A stretch of 64,000 bases of DNA, taken from positions 29,916-93,915 of the forward strand of contig JAUCBJ010001863.1 of the NCBI GenBank assembly GCA_032718475.1, in the 5' to 3' direction. The notes under the pieces were generated by a model. The model had not been told where the DNA came from, did not search any database, and saw only the letters and a list, made by a program, of their open reading frames with translations. This DNA comes from Nemertoderma westbladi. Taxonomy: Eukaryota; Xenacoelomorpha; Nemertodermatida; Nemertodermatidae. Position numbers and translations under genes: made by a program. Shown piece after piece: positions 33,530 to 43,432 of this stretch. Position 1 is the first letter of the stretch; each line of letters begins with the position of its first letter.

Positions 33530-35141
33530 TGTTCGCGGTATTTCAACTTTCCATAACGCGAGTTGAATATTTTTGTATTTATTTAAAATTGATTATTCCG
33601 ATATTACTACTGGGTGCGGGACCATGGGTTTTGGGCACATTCAAGAAACTGGGGGCGATTTATGGGCGAACTTTGGGGCAACTTACAGGGTACGGGAATA
33701 ATTTCATAGTTATAAGGGCCAGGGGGGGATGGAAAATGCAAGCAGTATTCAGGTTAGCCTGAGTACTATTAGGCCCTGGCCAACTTCCTGCTGCCTGTAG
33801 GGGTGGATTTGGTAATGCGCCAGGCCTAAAGGACAAGGACTGCCCTTAGCGGTCCCTGGCCAACAGCAGCCATTACGAGACTGAAAAGAACTCGGACCGC
33901 TGACTGCTTGTGTCAGGGATTTGCGACGGGCACCGACGGCCCCTTAGTAGCCAAGCCGTTCTGGTTCTCGATGATCGTTCCCTTCGGGGTTCGTGAGGGG
34001 TGGAGCGGACACGCGAACGGGTGGCCAACTAACGACTGCCCCCTGACCTAAGCCGTACTGGTTCTCGATGACCGATCCCTTCGGGGTTCGTGAGGGGTGG
34101 GACGGACATGCGAAAGGGCTGGCCACAGGACGGGTTTGACGAGAACTGCCCTTAGCGGTCTCTGGTCAACGGCAGCTACTACGAGACTGAAAAGAACTCG
34201 GAACGCTGACTGCTTGTACTGGGATTTGCGACGGGAACCGACGACAGACCCCTTAGCCAAGCCGTACTGGTTCTCGATGATCGTTCCCTTCGGGGTTCGT
34301 GAGGGGTGGAACGGACACGCGATGGGGTCGAAAGACAAAGGACTAGACTCGACTAGACTCTACTGGCCTACCGACTGTTCGGAGCAGTTTCTCGGCTGCC
34401 GAAGCGACTACGAGCCTGAAACGGACTCGGAAAGCCTAGGTGGTTGGGTTTCTGTGATGAACTGACGGACCCCTAGCCAAGCCGTTCTGGTTCTCGATGA
34501 TCGAACCCTTCGGGGTTCGTGAGGGGTGGAACGGACACGCGAACGGGTCCACCGACACGACAGACTCCTAGCCAAGCCGTACTGGTTCTCGATGACCGAA
34601 CCCTTCGGGGTTCGAGAGGGGTGGTACGGATACGCGACAGAGTCTACCGACTGGACCGACCCTTAGCCAAGCCGTGCTGGTTCTCGATGATCGTTCCCTT
34701 CGGGGTTCGTGAGGGGTGGAACGGACACGCGACAGGGTCGACCGACACCGACACTACGGCACTAAGACTGGGACCGAGGGAAAATCTGGGGAACATTAGG
34801 TAGGCTAAAATTCTGAGCAAACAGTGGGTTATTAAATAATATACTGTAGGGATTTATATTATCGTGTATAATTATTGTGAATATTTGGTGTATATTGATT
34901 TGGGGAAGCCCAAAATTATTCTTAATCAAGTTTCAATGATGTTGAACGGGTTTCAACTATAGGAAGTTACATTAAAGAGTATATCCAACTAATGCAGCTT
35001 TTTATCAACCGCAAACTTGCATCTCAGAAAATATTCCCTCCCCACAATCAATATCCGGTGACTGGCCGGGGCTCGGTGGTCTGTTAAGTCACGTCTCCAG
35101 CATCGGCGTTTTTCCCCCCTGGTGTAGGGATAACGGCAACA
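33530..35141 (+). repeat. 5' LTR of the BEL element
   Basis: Direct copy of 46200-47811 (offset 12670). It starts TGTTCGCGG and ends GGCAACA. Its middle (33950-34790) holds six hairpin units and three copies of a shared 'tacgag.ctgaaa' motif. Open frames of 60-122 codons in the LTR are identical in both copies because the LTRs are, and have no domain. Confidence 0.9.
33950..34740 (+). repeat. Six ~70-bp LTR units with UUCG-loop hairpins
   Basis: Units begin near 33950, 34050, 34256, 34476, 34571 and 34667. Each contains gccgt(t/a/g)ctggttctcgatga, then a hairpin around cccttcgggg, then aggggtgg and acgcga. In the fourth and fifth units the stem is perfect: gaaccc-ttcg-gggttc, a C(UUCG)G tetraloop. 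In the others the outer stem bases vary but the ccc-ttcg-ggg core is kept. All are repeated in the 3' LTR. Confidence 0.8.
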
Positions 35142-35392
35142 AAATTAAGAATAATTCACGTGGTTAATTTTGACAGGGTGTCAAAATTAAGAATAATTAC
35201 GGTCAACTTCAACTGGTGGAAGTTGAGAATCCTTCAATACTCTTCAAAAACTCTCTACGTGCTTGCCAGCACCCACTACGAGGAAACTCTGGTATTTGAG
35301 TTGAGACAAAGTCGTGGTTTAATTAATCAGCAAACTCGATCTAACCAACTCGTAGTCGGCAGATCACATATTTGGAGAGTTGTTAACAGGGA
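35142..35392 (+). other. Leader between 5' LTR and first ORF
   Basis: It contains a short direct repeat (aaaattaagaataatt at 35141 and 35180). No tRNA primer-binding site could be assigned: the bases next to the LTR do not start with TGG. Confidence 0.4.
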
Positions 35393-35584
35393 ATGGAAGT
35401 ATCGATCACACCCATTGATATAATTCAAGTTGAGCCAGGAATCTGGCACGTCGAAGTTGAGGTACAAGGAACGAACGTTGGACGATTCAGGATTACTGTT
35501 CGGGTGGTCCAAGCTGAGTACAATACCTACGAGGAACTGTTTTACGACATCGCGTATCTAGCCATCGACGAGGCGTTACAATGA
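35393..35584 (+). CDS. Small 63-residue ORF upstream of gag
   Basis: ATG at 35393; the stop TGA at 35582-35584 overlaps the gag ATG (35581-35583) as ATGA. The peptide is not low-complexity: MEVSITPIDIIQVEPGIWHV, then alternating hydrophobic beta-like VEVEVQGTNVGRFRITVRVV, then helical YNTYEELFYDIAYLAIDEAL. No family recognised. The overlap would suit termination-reinitiation between this ORF and gag. It may be a real small accessory protein, or a short leader ORF that sets gag output. Confidence 0.45.
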   Translation: MEVSITPIDIIQVEPGIWHVEVEVQGTNVGRFRITVRVVQAEYNTYEELFYDIAYLAIDEALQ

Positions 35585-37767
35585 CAACAAATAACGTATC
35601 CGATACCGACGAGATGGATCACCACACAGACTCGGAAGCCGACGAGGTACCAAACGTCAAGAACATGACCCGTCGGTTAGGGGCTCTTAAAGGCGGAGTA
35701 ACCCGAGCGTATCAACGGATGGAGAAACAACTCAAAGGAGTCAAAACCCCCCTCAATGAGGTACAAACTCAGCTTCAAAGTATCCGAAATATCCTACAGC
35801 GGTACGAAAGAATGATACAGGCGTACCAAGAGCTCGTTCCCCCCACCGATCAGGAAAACTACCCCAAGTTGGAAGAACACGTTGTACATCTAGATGGGTT
35901 CCGCAAACAACACCGGAGGACCCTCAGCCTTGTGAGAGGCTATGAGGAACAGTATTACAAGAGGGCTGACGCGGAATCAGTACGATCCTCCAGCATCAGG
36001 ACAGCAGTACATCGTAAGAGAACGGGGTCCGCTAGAAATCAGCACTCCAGCGCTAGGAGCGAGATATCCGGCTCGGCGCGCAGTTCTCAAGGGGCGCCGC
36101 CACTCCGAGACCAACTGCGAGAACGGAAGGCATTAGCCCTCAAAGCTCGGATGGAAGATGAGTATATTCAACTGCAAGCCGAGCAAGATGTATTAGCCGC
36201 CGAAACACAAAAGCGAGAGGCCGAACAAGCGGCCGAACGGCAGGCCGAACAACGCGAACAGGAGGCCGAACAACATAGACGAGAAGCCGAACGACAGGCC
36301 GAACAACGCAAACAGGAGGCCGAACAACGCGGACGAGAGGCCGAACGAGAGATCGAACAACGTAAATGGGAAGCGGAAATGCGTAAACAACACGCCGAGG
36401 CCCAAGCAATTCTTATCCACAAAAAGAATGCGGATATTGCAAAACTCGCAGAATACGAAGCCGCACTTATAGAACGAGATATTCAACTCTACGAGGACTG
36501 GGAAAGGGATATAGATCAGGAATATGAACCAATTCCGGTACCGGAGTTAGAAAAGTCATTTACACCAACAGCGGCGAAACCTCCGAAACCCGAGATCCCG
36601 CCTACCAAACAGTCTACGCTATCGGCACAAGCCCCGGTGTTCCATCCCCCACCAGCTACGCTAAAGAATGAGGAACCTTATTTCCCATCCAACACCACGA
36701 CAGCGAGTGTACCCAAGTACGAGCCTGAAAGGGACTCGGAACGGGACGCCACTCCCCGATCTAACAACCCATTTACATCCACACCACAAACTCGTAGCCG
36801 CGTCATTATTAAAACTCCACCTATTATTGATCCATCAAGTATGGGAGTGAGTGCCAATAACTATAACCCTCCGAGTCACTCCAGTTCAGACGACGTCAGC
36901 ATCATCCGGGCGTTGGAGAACCGCCTTGCCATGCCTAAGATGGAGATTCGCACCTTCGAAGGAGATCCCGTTGATTACCTCAGATTCAAGAAACGGTTCT
37001 TTGCGCAGATCGGATCAACGGACATAGCCGACGCACAGAAATTGGTATATTTATCGCAATACCTGGGTGACAAACCACGCAGAATTGTTGCATGTTTTGA
37101 AGGAGGTTCTCATGAGGCATACTATGACGCATGGAAAACTCTAGATAAAAGATACGGAAATACCGGAACTATAATTAATAAAACTCTAGAGAGACTGATA
37201 CAGGACGCGGGATCACTAGGGGACCCACAGAACATACAGGAATTCTCCGACTCTATGAAGGATGCCTACTATACTCTGAAACCCTTAAATAAAGAGGACC
37301 AGGTGAACAACATTCTAAACCTCCGACAGATCGCCAAGAAGTTCCCCGGATGGCTACAAAGTAAGTGGGCTTATAAATGTGTAGATCTCCGGCGCAGACA
37401 TCCAGATCGAGATCCTAGCTTCCTTGAAATGTCGGCATTCCTGGACGATATCTCCGAAGCCATGAATGACTCGATGTTTTCAAAACAAAGTCTCGCAAAG
37501 TTGGACGGAATAGAGAGCAACTCCAGGAGTAAGATAACCCCTCCGAAACCGAGATTCCGCCCCCCACCGGTAAGTACGATGGCCATTACCATGGCCGAGG
37601 ATTCCGACGACGAAGACTACGAGGAACCGACATCCGCCGAGGAATGGGCATGTTATCTCGCGAGTTGGGCACCCGAAAGGGAAGGCATCACAAATTCCCT
37701 GCTCTGTCTGTGGGGAGAAACACAAAGTTTCAGTTCGCCGAACTCGTCCCACGCTTCGAGGCGATAA
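35581..37767 (+). CDS. gag: BEL/Pao Gag (coiled coil and DUF1759)
   Basis: The reading frame has 728 codons. The N-terminal part (about 30-125) is helical. Residues about 190-300 form a highly charged coiled coil of EAEQR/ERQAEQ units. A Pro-rich linker follows (320-440). Residues about 450-575 match DUF1759: MEIRTFEGDPVDYLRFKKRF, LVYLSQYLGDKPRRIV, DAWKTLDKRYGN and EFSDSMKDAYYTL. The nucleocapsid zinc knuckles are not in this frame. They lie in two other frames just downstream, so gag ends prematurely at 37767 with an unrelated tail after about residue 700. Gag forms the particle and packages element RNA. The start overlaps the small upstream ORF as ATGA. Confidence 0.85.
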   Translation: MTTNNVSDTDEMDHHTDSEADEVPNVKNMTRRLGALKGGVTRAYQRMEKQLKGVKTPLNEVQTQLQSIRNILQRYERMIQAYQELVPPTDQENYPKLEEHVVHLDGFRKQHRRTLSLVRGYEEQYYKRADAESVRSSSIRTAVHRKRTGSARNQHSSARSEISGSARSSQGAPPLRDQLRERKALALKARMEDEYIQLQAEQDVLAAETQKREAEQAAERQAEQREQEAEQHRREAERQAEQRKQEAEQRGREAEREIEQRKWEAEMRKQHAEAQAILIHKKNADIAKLAEYEAALIERDIQLYEDWERDIDQEYEPIPVPELEKSFTPTAAKPPKPEIPPTKQSTLSAQAPVFHPPPATLKNEEPYFPSNTTTASVPKYEPERDSERDATPRSNNPFTSTPQTRSRVIIKTPPIIDPSSMGVSANNYNPPSHSSSDDVSIIRALENRLAMPKMEIRTFEGDPVDYLRFKKRFFAQIGSTDIADAQKLVYLSQYLGDKPRRIVACFEGGSHEAYYDAWKTLDKRYGNTGTIINKTLERLIQDAGSLGDPQNIQEFSDSMKDAYYTLKPLNKEDQVNNILNLRQIAKKFPGWLQSKWAYKCVDLRRRHPDRDPSFLEMSAFLDDISEAMNDSMFSKQSLAKLDGIESNSRSKITPPKPRFRPPPVSTMAITMAEDSDDEDYEEPTSAEEWACYLASWAPEREGITNSLLCLWGETQSFSSPNSSHASRR
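36718..36742 (+). promoter_or_regulatory. Copy of the LTR-shared motif inside gag
   Basis: tacgagcctgaaagggactc plus ggaac matches the LTR motif at 34409-34432 (and less exactly 34180-34206). Here it is read as YEPERDSER, a different frame from the copy in the third ORF, so similarity is at nucleotide level. Confidence 0.45.
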
Positions 37768-40700
37768 TGAAACACCGAGGATGCTTCCGGTGTCTTGGAA
37801 CAGGTCACTATGTTCGGGAGTGCGACCAAAGATCATGCTGTACTGTCTGTAACGACCAACGCCATCACACGCTCCTCCACATCCCCGCGAACTTCGATTT
37901 TACTACCCTCCCCTTTCGGATCGAAGCCAGGCGAAGAGGAGAAACAAACCACATCTTCAAAGGAACCCGGACAACCCAACGGAGAGAAACCAACCCGTTT
38001 AAAATCTCCACCGATACACCACAAGTAACCAATATTTCGGCCACGATTAATCTTATAAATCGCCGCTACATGGTTTTCGCAAAGGTAATCCCAGTAAGGA
38101 TCCAAGGAGTCGGCAAATCTTTGACGACACTCGCGTTCCTCGATAACGGGTCTGACGGAACCATCATCGACCGGGATTTCCTCGAGCAACTCGGCCTAGA
38201 ATATGAACCTTGTAAACGGCCCATACAAACCATCACCGATAACAGAGAGGTAGAGTCCGGGGAGGTACAACTCCAGATGGAAGGAGTGATGAAGGGCTAC
38301 GAAACGGCTAAGTTAACCATCAAGAACGCCTTGGTACACACAGACCTCCGGGTGCGGTTCCGACAATCAGCCGAGTACGCCCCCCTCATACAATTAGACC
38401 GAGACGATGTAGACCTGAGGTGTCCGCAGTTGGACGTGAACCGTATCACCCTACTGATTGGACTTGATACACCGGAACTACACATCCCCACCGGAGATAT
38501 CGCTCGATCTATAAACCAGGATGATGGATTCTATGCTGAACGAACAATAATGGGATGGACACTCTGCGGCATTAAGGAGGAAACTACGGACACCTATACC
38601 TACCTTCCTAAATGTCAGATTAAAGAGAATGTAACCTCTGTGGGTTATTGCTCAGCTTCAGATCTTGACGAGGATTTGTTTCTGGAAACCGAGAAAACCC
38701 AACGAGAGATGACGAAATATTTTAATTTGGAGACCCAGGAGTTCGCGGAAAAGGACGAAAACCCATCCGAAGAGGACCAATATTGTATGGACGTTCTCGA
38801 CCAGGCCACGTTTAAAGACGGACATTGGTGTTCACCTATGTTATGGAAGGATCCAAACAAACCAATGGCAAACAACGCCAGCATGGCACTTAGGCGACTT
38901 AAAGGGATTCTACGCCGGCTGAATGACCAACCCGAGATAAAGGAGAAATATAATACCGTAATCCAAGGATATCTCGATGATGGATTAGCAGAAATGGTAC
39001 CACGGAATGAACTGCAAGGTGGTGAAAGAACATATTATCTCCCAACCCACTATGTAGTAGAAGCCCGCAAAGGTGGGAAAATCCGAGTGGTAAATGATGC
39101 TGCCGCTATGTACCAGGGCGAATCCCTAAACAGTCAACTTTACACGGGGCCCAACATATATAGCACACTCATTGGCGTATTGATCAGGTTCAGGGAAAAC
39201 CGGGTAGCATTCACCTGTGACATCAAGGCCATGTTTCATCAAGTTCGTACGTTACCAAGAGACTCGGACTGTCTACGTATCCTATGGACGGATAAAACGC
39301 TTACTCAACAGGAGATTAGCCAACTCACGATAAAGGACGTAGACGTAATGCGTATGGTCGTCAGGATCTTCGGCGCTAAGGACTCGCCGGTAGCATGCAG
39401 TGACATGCTAAAGAGGACGGCAACTATGTGCGAAAACGAGTTCCCTCCAACTGTCATAGAAACAATTCGACGATGCTTCTACGTGGACGACGGATGCGCC
39501 GGCGCGGATAATGTGGATGAGGCATATCGGCTAGCAATGGGGATGGTAGAATGTCTAAAGAAAGGAGGGTTTCCGCTCGTGAAGTTCAGATCCCACGACA
39601 AAACACTTATGGAAAAGTTTCCGGAGGACATCCGGCTGGAAAATAACAAAATGTATTCGGAGGATGTGGAACATCGTGTACTTGGGATTGAATGGGACAT
39701 AGAATCAGACGAATTCATCTTCAAGTATAAACCCCTACCCAAGCCTATGACAAAAAGGGGATGTTTGTCGATAAAAAGCGCCATCTTCGACCCACTAAAT
39801 TTCATATCTCCAGTAACCTTGGCCGGAATGAACCTGATTAAGGAAATGTGGATAGAAGGACTGGGATGGGACGAAGAGCTCCCCCCATACCTCAGCGTCA
39901 AATGGAGAAAATGGACGGAGCAGCTCGAACACCTACATCTTATGCGGATACCTAGACCGTTCTTCCTCGATAAGTTGCCCACCGATATCTTCCAGCTCCA
40001 CACCTTTTCGGATGCTTCGAATACCGGAATCGGCGTAGTCACCTTCCTACGGAGACTAAGTAACGATGGAAACGGCGATACAAGCTTCTTATTCTCCAAA
40101 GCAAAGACAGTATCCGGGGAATTCGTAGCAACGATCCCGAGACTCGAGCTACAAGCTGCAGTTTGGGCAGTAAGACAGAATCGCATGGTCATGCGGAACC
40201 TACGGATCCCCATAGAATCTCAACACTTCTGGGTAGATTCGAGTATAGTTCTCTATTATCTCCACTCTCCATCACGGCGTCACACCACGTTTGTTGCAAA
40301 CCGAGCCACGGAGATTAAACAGTGTACCGGCCGAGAACAGTGGCATCACGTGAACGGGAAGGAAAACCCAGCGGACTTATCAAGCCGAGGCGCCACCCCA
40401 AAACAACTCGGTAAAAGTAAACTCTGGCTTACAGGCCCGGAATTCCTACGGCAGCCACAATTAACATGGAGTACCCGATTCGACCCCGAGCTCGATAGCG
40501 GAAAATACTCCGAGGACGATAAAGAGATCCGTAAAATCCATCGAAGCAACGCGGTGGAAATTTATAGTTGTCTGACTGAGCCTGCAAAGGACTCGGGCAG
40601 GCACTATAACGTCGCGACGATCACCCAACTAGCGGCGTCTTTACATCGGTTGATCGAGCGAACTTCATCCATGAGACGGCTCGTCCACCACGTTATAACC

Positions 40701-42185
40701 CTTCGCAACTTCCTACGGTGGAAAAACAACAAACCGATAGTTCAACGGAATATACAAGAACTCATTATCGCGGAGAAGTGTATTGTTAGATATGTCCAGA
40801 AAGAAAGTTTCCCCGATGAATGGGAACAACTTAGTGCGGGCAAAACGTTGAAACCGGACAGCCCAGTCTACCAACTGAGACCAATGATGGGAGAGGACGG
40901 ACTGATCCGACTGAATACCCGGATGGCAAACGCCCCGGTCGAATATGAGGTTAAATACCCGGCGCTTCTGCCCGGAACGTCGACACTAGCTAAGCTATTA
41001 ATTCTACAATGTCACGAGGACAACCACCACGCAGGACAGAATTGGATTATAGCTAATATAAGACAAAGATATTGGATCACCCACATCCAGCCACTGATCC
41101 GGAAAGTGTTGAAACGTTGCTTCACCTGCAGACGTTACCTAGCGCCACCAATCACCCAAAAGATGGCCGACTTACCAGCCACCCGTCTACAAGCGGATTC
41201 CCCACCATTCTACGTCACCGGAGTGGACTGTTTCGGACCGTTCACGGTTATTGAACGACGATCCAACATCAAATGCTGGGGAGCCATCTTCACCTGCCTA
41301 AGGTCTAGGGCAATTTACCTAGATATCGTGGTAAATCTGACACAACACGCATTCATCAACGCTCTGCGTCGGTTCGTGGCGAACAACGGGACATGCCGCC
41401 ACATGTATTCCGATAATGGTACAAACTTTGTGGGAGGAGAAAGAGAACTTAGAGAGGCGATCGAGGGATGGTTTACCGATAACACCGCATCCCAAGTCTG
41501 GAAGGAACACCAGATACAGTGGCACTTCCAGACCCCCTTAGCACCCCATACGAGCGGGGTATGGGAGAAACTGATCGACCTAGTGAAACGATCCATGCGC
41601 GTCGCTCTAGGCGACACCCGGGTAACCCATGACACCCTCCGCACAACATTCTGCGAGATCACGGCTACCCTGAACAACCGACCCATTGTCCCTATCCGCG
41701 ACGACCCCACAGACCTGGAGCCCCTCACTCCTAACCACTTACTGGGGAGACCCAAAACCCACGTTCTCCCGGAAACCATGTTCCCGGATCCCAACGAGAT
41801 CGCGAAACATACAAACTGGAAAAAGGCCCAAGCGTTGGCAGCGCATTGGTGGAGAATTTGGGCCCAGGAGTACCTCATAACCCTCCGGACCAGGAGGAAA
41901 TGGAACAACACCTACCGGAACGTCGCAGTTGGCGACATGGTACTAGTTAAAGAAGATCTCAAAGACCGCGTTCACTGGCCTGTGGCGCGGGTCGTGACCA
42001 TACACCCAAGCAAAGACGGACTTGCGAGGACTGTGACGATACGAACGAAATCGGGCCACTACCAACGCCCCATCCAGAAGCTGTGCCTTCTTGAAGGCAA
42101 TGACAGTGGTGATTCTACAAGAGGTGATAAGTTCCCTACTACGGATCCTACTGTGGACATTGGTGACAATTATAAATGCGTTTAA
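37644..42185 (+). CDS. pol: BEL/Pao Pol polyprotein (protease, RT, RNase H, integrase)
   Basis: 1513 codons from the first ATG, in the -1 frame relative to gag with a 124-nt overlap. It starts inside the zinc-knuckle region: CFRCLGTGHYVREC (47-60) and CCTVCNDQRHHTLLH (65-79). Protease: FLDNGSDGTIID with catalytic Asp167 (DNG instead of the commoner DSG) and LLIGLDTPELH. Reverse transcriptase: RVVNDAAA, FTCDIKAMFHQV, and FYVDDGCAG with the YVDD box at 613-616. RNase H: HTFSDAS with Asp790 and RLELQAA. Integrase: HH-CC zinc site near 1123-1165 (ending CFTCRR), then Asp1195, Asp1257 and Glu1308. The C-terminal DUF5641-like end has VGDMVLVKEDL and WPVARVVTIHP. All catalytic residues visible are intact. 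In most BEL elements gag and pol form one frame, so the frame change here is unusual. Confidence 0.92.
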   Translation: MGMLSRELGTRKGRHHKFPALSVGRNTKFQFAELVPRFEAIMKHRGCFRCLGTGHYVRECDQRSCCTVCNDQRHHTLLHIPANFDFTTLPFRIEARRRGETNHIFKGTRTTQRRETNPFKISTDTPQVTNISATINLINRRYMVFAKVIPVRIQGVGKSLTTLAFLDNGSDGTIIDRDFLEQLGLEYEPCKRPIQTITDNREVESGEVQLQMEGVMKGYETAKLTIKNALVHTDLRVRFRQSAEYAPLIQLDRDDVDLRCPQLDVNRITLLIGLDTPELHIPTGDIARSINQDDGFYAERTIMGWTLCGIKEETTDTYTYLPKCQIKENVTSVGYCSASDLDEDLFLETEKTQREMTKYFNLETQEFAEKDENPSEEDQYCMDVLDQATFKDGHWCSPMLWKDPNKPMANNASMALRRLKGILRRLNDQPEIKEKYNTVIQGYLDDGLAEMVPRNELQGGERTYYLPTHYVVEARKGGKIRVVNDAAAMYQGESLNSQLYTGPNIYSTLIGVLIRFRENRVAFTCDIKAMFHQVRTLPRDSDCLRILWTDKTLTQQEISQLTIKDVDVMRMVVRIFGAKDSPVACSDMLKRTATMCENEFPPTVIETIRRCFYVDDGCAGADNVDEAYRLAMGMVECLKKGGFPLVKFRSHDKTLMEKFPEDIRLENNKMYSEDVEHRVLGIEWDIESDEFIFKYKPLPKPMTKRGCLSIKSAIFDPLNFISPVTLAGMNLIKEMWIEGLGWDEELPPYLSVKWRKWTEQLEHLHLMRIPRPFFLDKLPTDIFQLHTFSDASNTGIGVVTFLRRLSNDGNGDTSFLFSKAKTVSGEFVATIPRLELQAAVWAVRQNRMVMRNLRIPIESQHFWVDSSIVLYYLHSPSRRHTTFVANRATEIKQCTGREQWHHVNGKENPADLSSRGATPKQLGKSKLWLTGPEFLRQPQLTWSTRFDPELDSGKYSEDDKEIRKIHRSNAVEIYSCLTEPAKDSGRHYNVATITQLAASLHRLIERTSSMRRLVHHVITLRNFLRWKNNKPIVQRNIQELIIAEKCIVRYVQKESFPDEWEQLSAGKTLKPDSPVYQLRPMMGEDGLIRLNTRMANAPVEYEVKYPALLPGTSTLAKLLILQCHEDNHHAGQNWIIANIRQRYWITHIQPLIRKVLKRCFTCRRYLAPPITQKMADLPATRLQADSPPFYVTGVDCFGPFTVIERRSNIKCWGAIFTCLRSRAIYLDIVVNLTQHAFINALRRFVANNGTCRHMYSDNGTNFVGGERELREAIEGWFTDNTASQVWKEHQIQWHFQTPLAPHTSGVWEKLIDLVKRSMRVALGDTRVTHDTLRTTFCEITATLNNRPIVPIRDDPTDLEPLTPNHLLGRPKTHVLPETMFPDPNEIAKHTNWKKAQALAAHWWRIWAQEYLITLRTRRKWNNTYRNVAVGDMVLVKEDLKDRVHWPVARVVTIHPSKDGLARTVTIRTKSGHYQRPIQKLCLLEGNDSGDSTRGDKFPTTDPTVDIGDNYKCV
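37697..37726 (+). pseudogene. First zinc finger of the Gag-Pol junction in a third frame
   Basis: Neither gag nor pol frame carries the first CX2CX3H finger that BEL elements have before the CCHC knuckle. The third frame (codons starting at positions equal to 2 mod 3) encodes PCSVCGEKHK here, with Cys codons at 37700 and 37709 and His at 37721. The pol frame resumes right after it. Two single-base slips or errors, netting -1, would explain this. Confidence 0.55.
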
Positions 42186-43432
42186 ACCCTTCTCATCATG
42201 TTGACAAACTCTTTTTAAACTGTGATTTATCGACAACGAATTATGGACCCCCTTTAAACCAACTGTAACCACGCATGGTATTTGTGTTTCCTCGTGTGTT
42301 ATGTGGAGTCCAGCGTCACCCTGCAGATGTTTCGGCTGACGCAGGGTCGTTTATGCATTGTTTACCCTGATTTTGGTCATCAGGACCTACGATATTGGAT
42401 TATTGGAAATGGAAAAGATTTGAAGTGGAATTCATTGTATTCATTGCAGTATGTTATGTTGTCCGTTGCGTGGGTAGTTCGGGGCGTAGGCGGTGTAACG
42501 AGTCCAGCTGTAGATCCCGGATTGCCGCGCAACACCCCCCTCTATCCCGTTATTCTGGTGGGTCCATGGTGCATCCACATGACTTCGACGATAGAGGGTT
42601 TTATGTTTCTCAGTCGCGTTATTCTGGTGGGACCGTTACGTGGATTTTGGGGCGTAGGCGGTGTAACGAGTCCAGCTGTAGATCCCAGAATGTTGCGTAA
42701 CCCCATCCCACATGACTTCGTCGACTGAGCTTTATGTTGTTGGGAGTGTTATTCTGGTGGGTCCCTGGTGCATCCACGTGACTTCACTCCCAGCGTCTTC
42801 ATTGTCCGTTACGTGCGCAGTTTGGGGCGTAGGCGGTGTAACGAGTCCAGCTGTAGATCCCAGATTGCCGCGTAACACCCCTTCCACGACAAAGATTAAC
42901 CAAAGAAAATGATTGAATATAGTTGGAAACGATGAAAAGGATCAGACAACTCTACTATAAACCTGAATGATGACGCGTATACTGATGAAAATGTAATGAT
43001 GCGCACCCTGGTGCTGCGCTTATAACCAATGATGATAGCCGGGGGGCTATAAACCCAAATGATGATGTGGAAATAAATAAATGTGAAATAAATGGTGGAA
43101 CTAAATGTTGAAATATACGTGGAAATAAATGAAATAAGATGAAATAATAATGAAATGAAAAAAGACAAAAAAAAGGTATAAAAAAGGTCAAAGAAAAGAA
43201 TTAGAAAAAAGAAAAGGACAAAAAAGTCATAAAAAACTGGTTGGATATTATGTATAGCTATAGTAACTGTAAATGCTGAATGTATTAGCAATAAGATGAT
43301 AGATGCCTATATAGCAATGTTATTAATAAACTGAATTAAATAAAAAACTGAATTATTCTGCTATCGCTATAGTTTCAGACTTTCTGGACTTATAATTAAC
43401 TGATCTAATTTGTAACGGATATAATCGTAAAT
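42186..43432 (+). other. Repeat-bearing spacer between pol and the third ORF
   Basis: A 38-bp unit (ggggcgtaggcggtgtaacg then agtccagctgtagatccc) occurs at 42481, 42649 and 42824. Between them, gttattctggtggg(t/a)cc occurs three times. The last 500 bp is purine-rich and AT-rich, with tatatag (near 43308) and aataaa (43327 area). These could be an internal promoter and poly(A) signal, but they are short motifs. Open frames of 66-148 codons follow the repeats and have no domain. Confidence 0.5.

Noticed and set aside
34097-34465. 122-codon and other ORFs in the LTRs
   Set aside because: They are present in both LTRs only because the LTRs are identical; they follow the hairpin repeat, have no domain, and several start at non-ATG codons.
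36140-36486. Long minus-strand ORFs opposite the gag coiled coil
   Set aside because: They are shadows of the repetitive GAGGCCGAA coding strand; the same applies to minus-strand frames opposite pol and the third ORF.
37676-37682. AAAGGGA as a programmed -1 frameshift site between gag and pol
   Set aside because: It matches XXXYYYZ in letters but is one base out of phase with the gag codons, and the zinc-finger evidence points to two frame changes.
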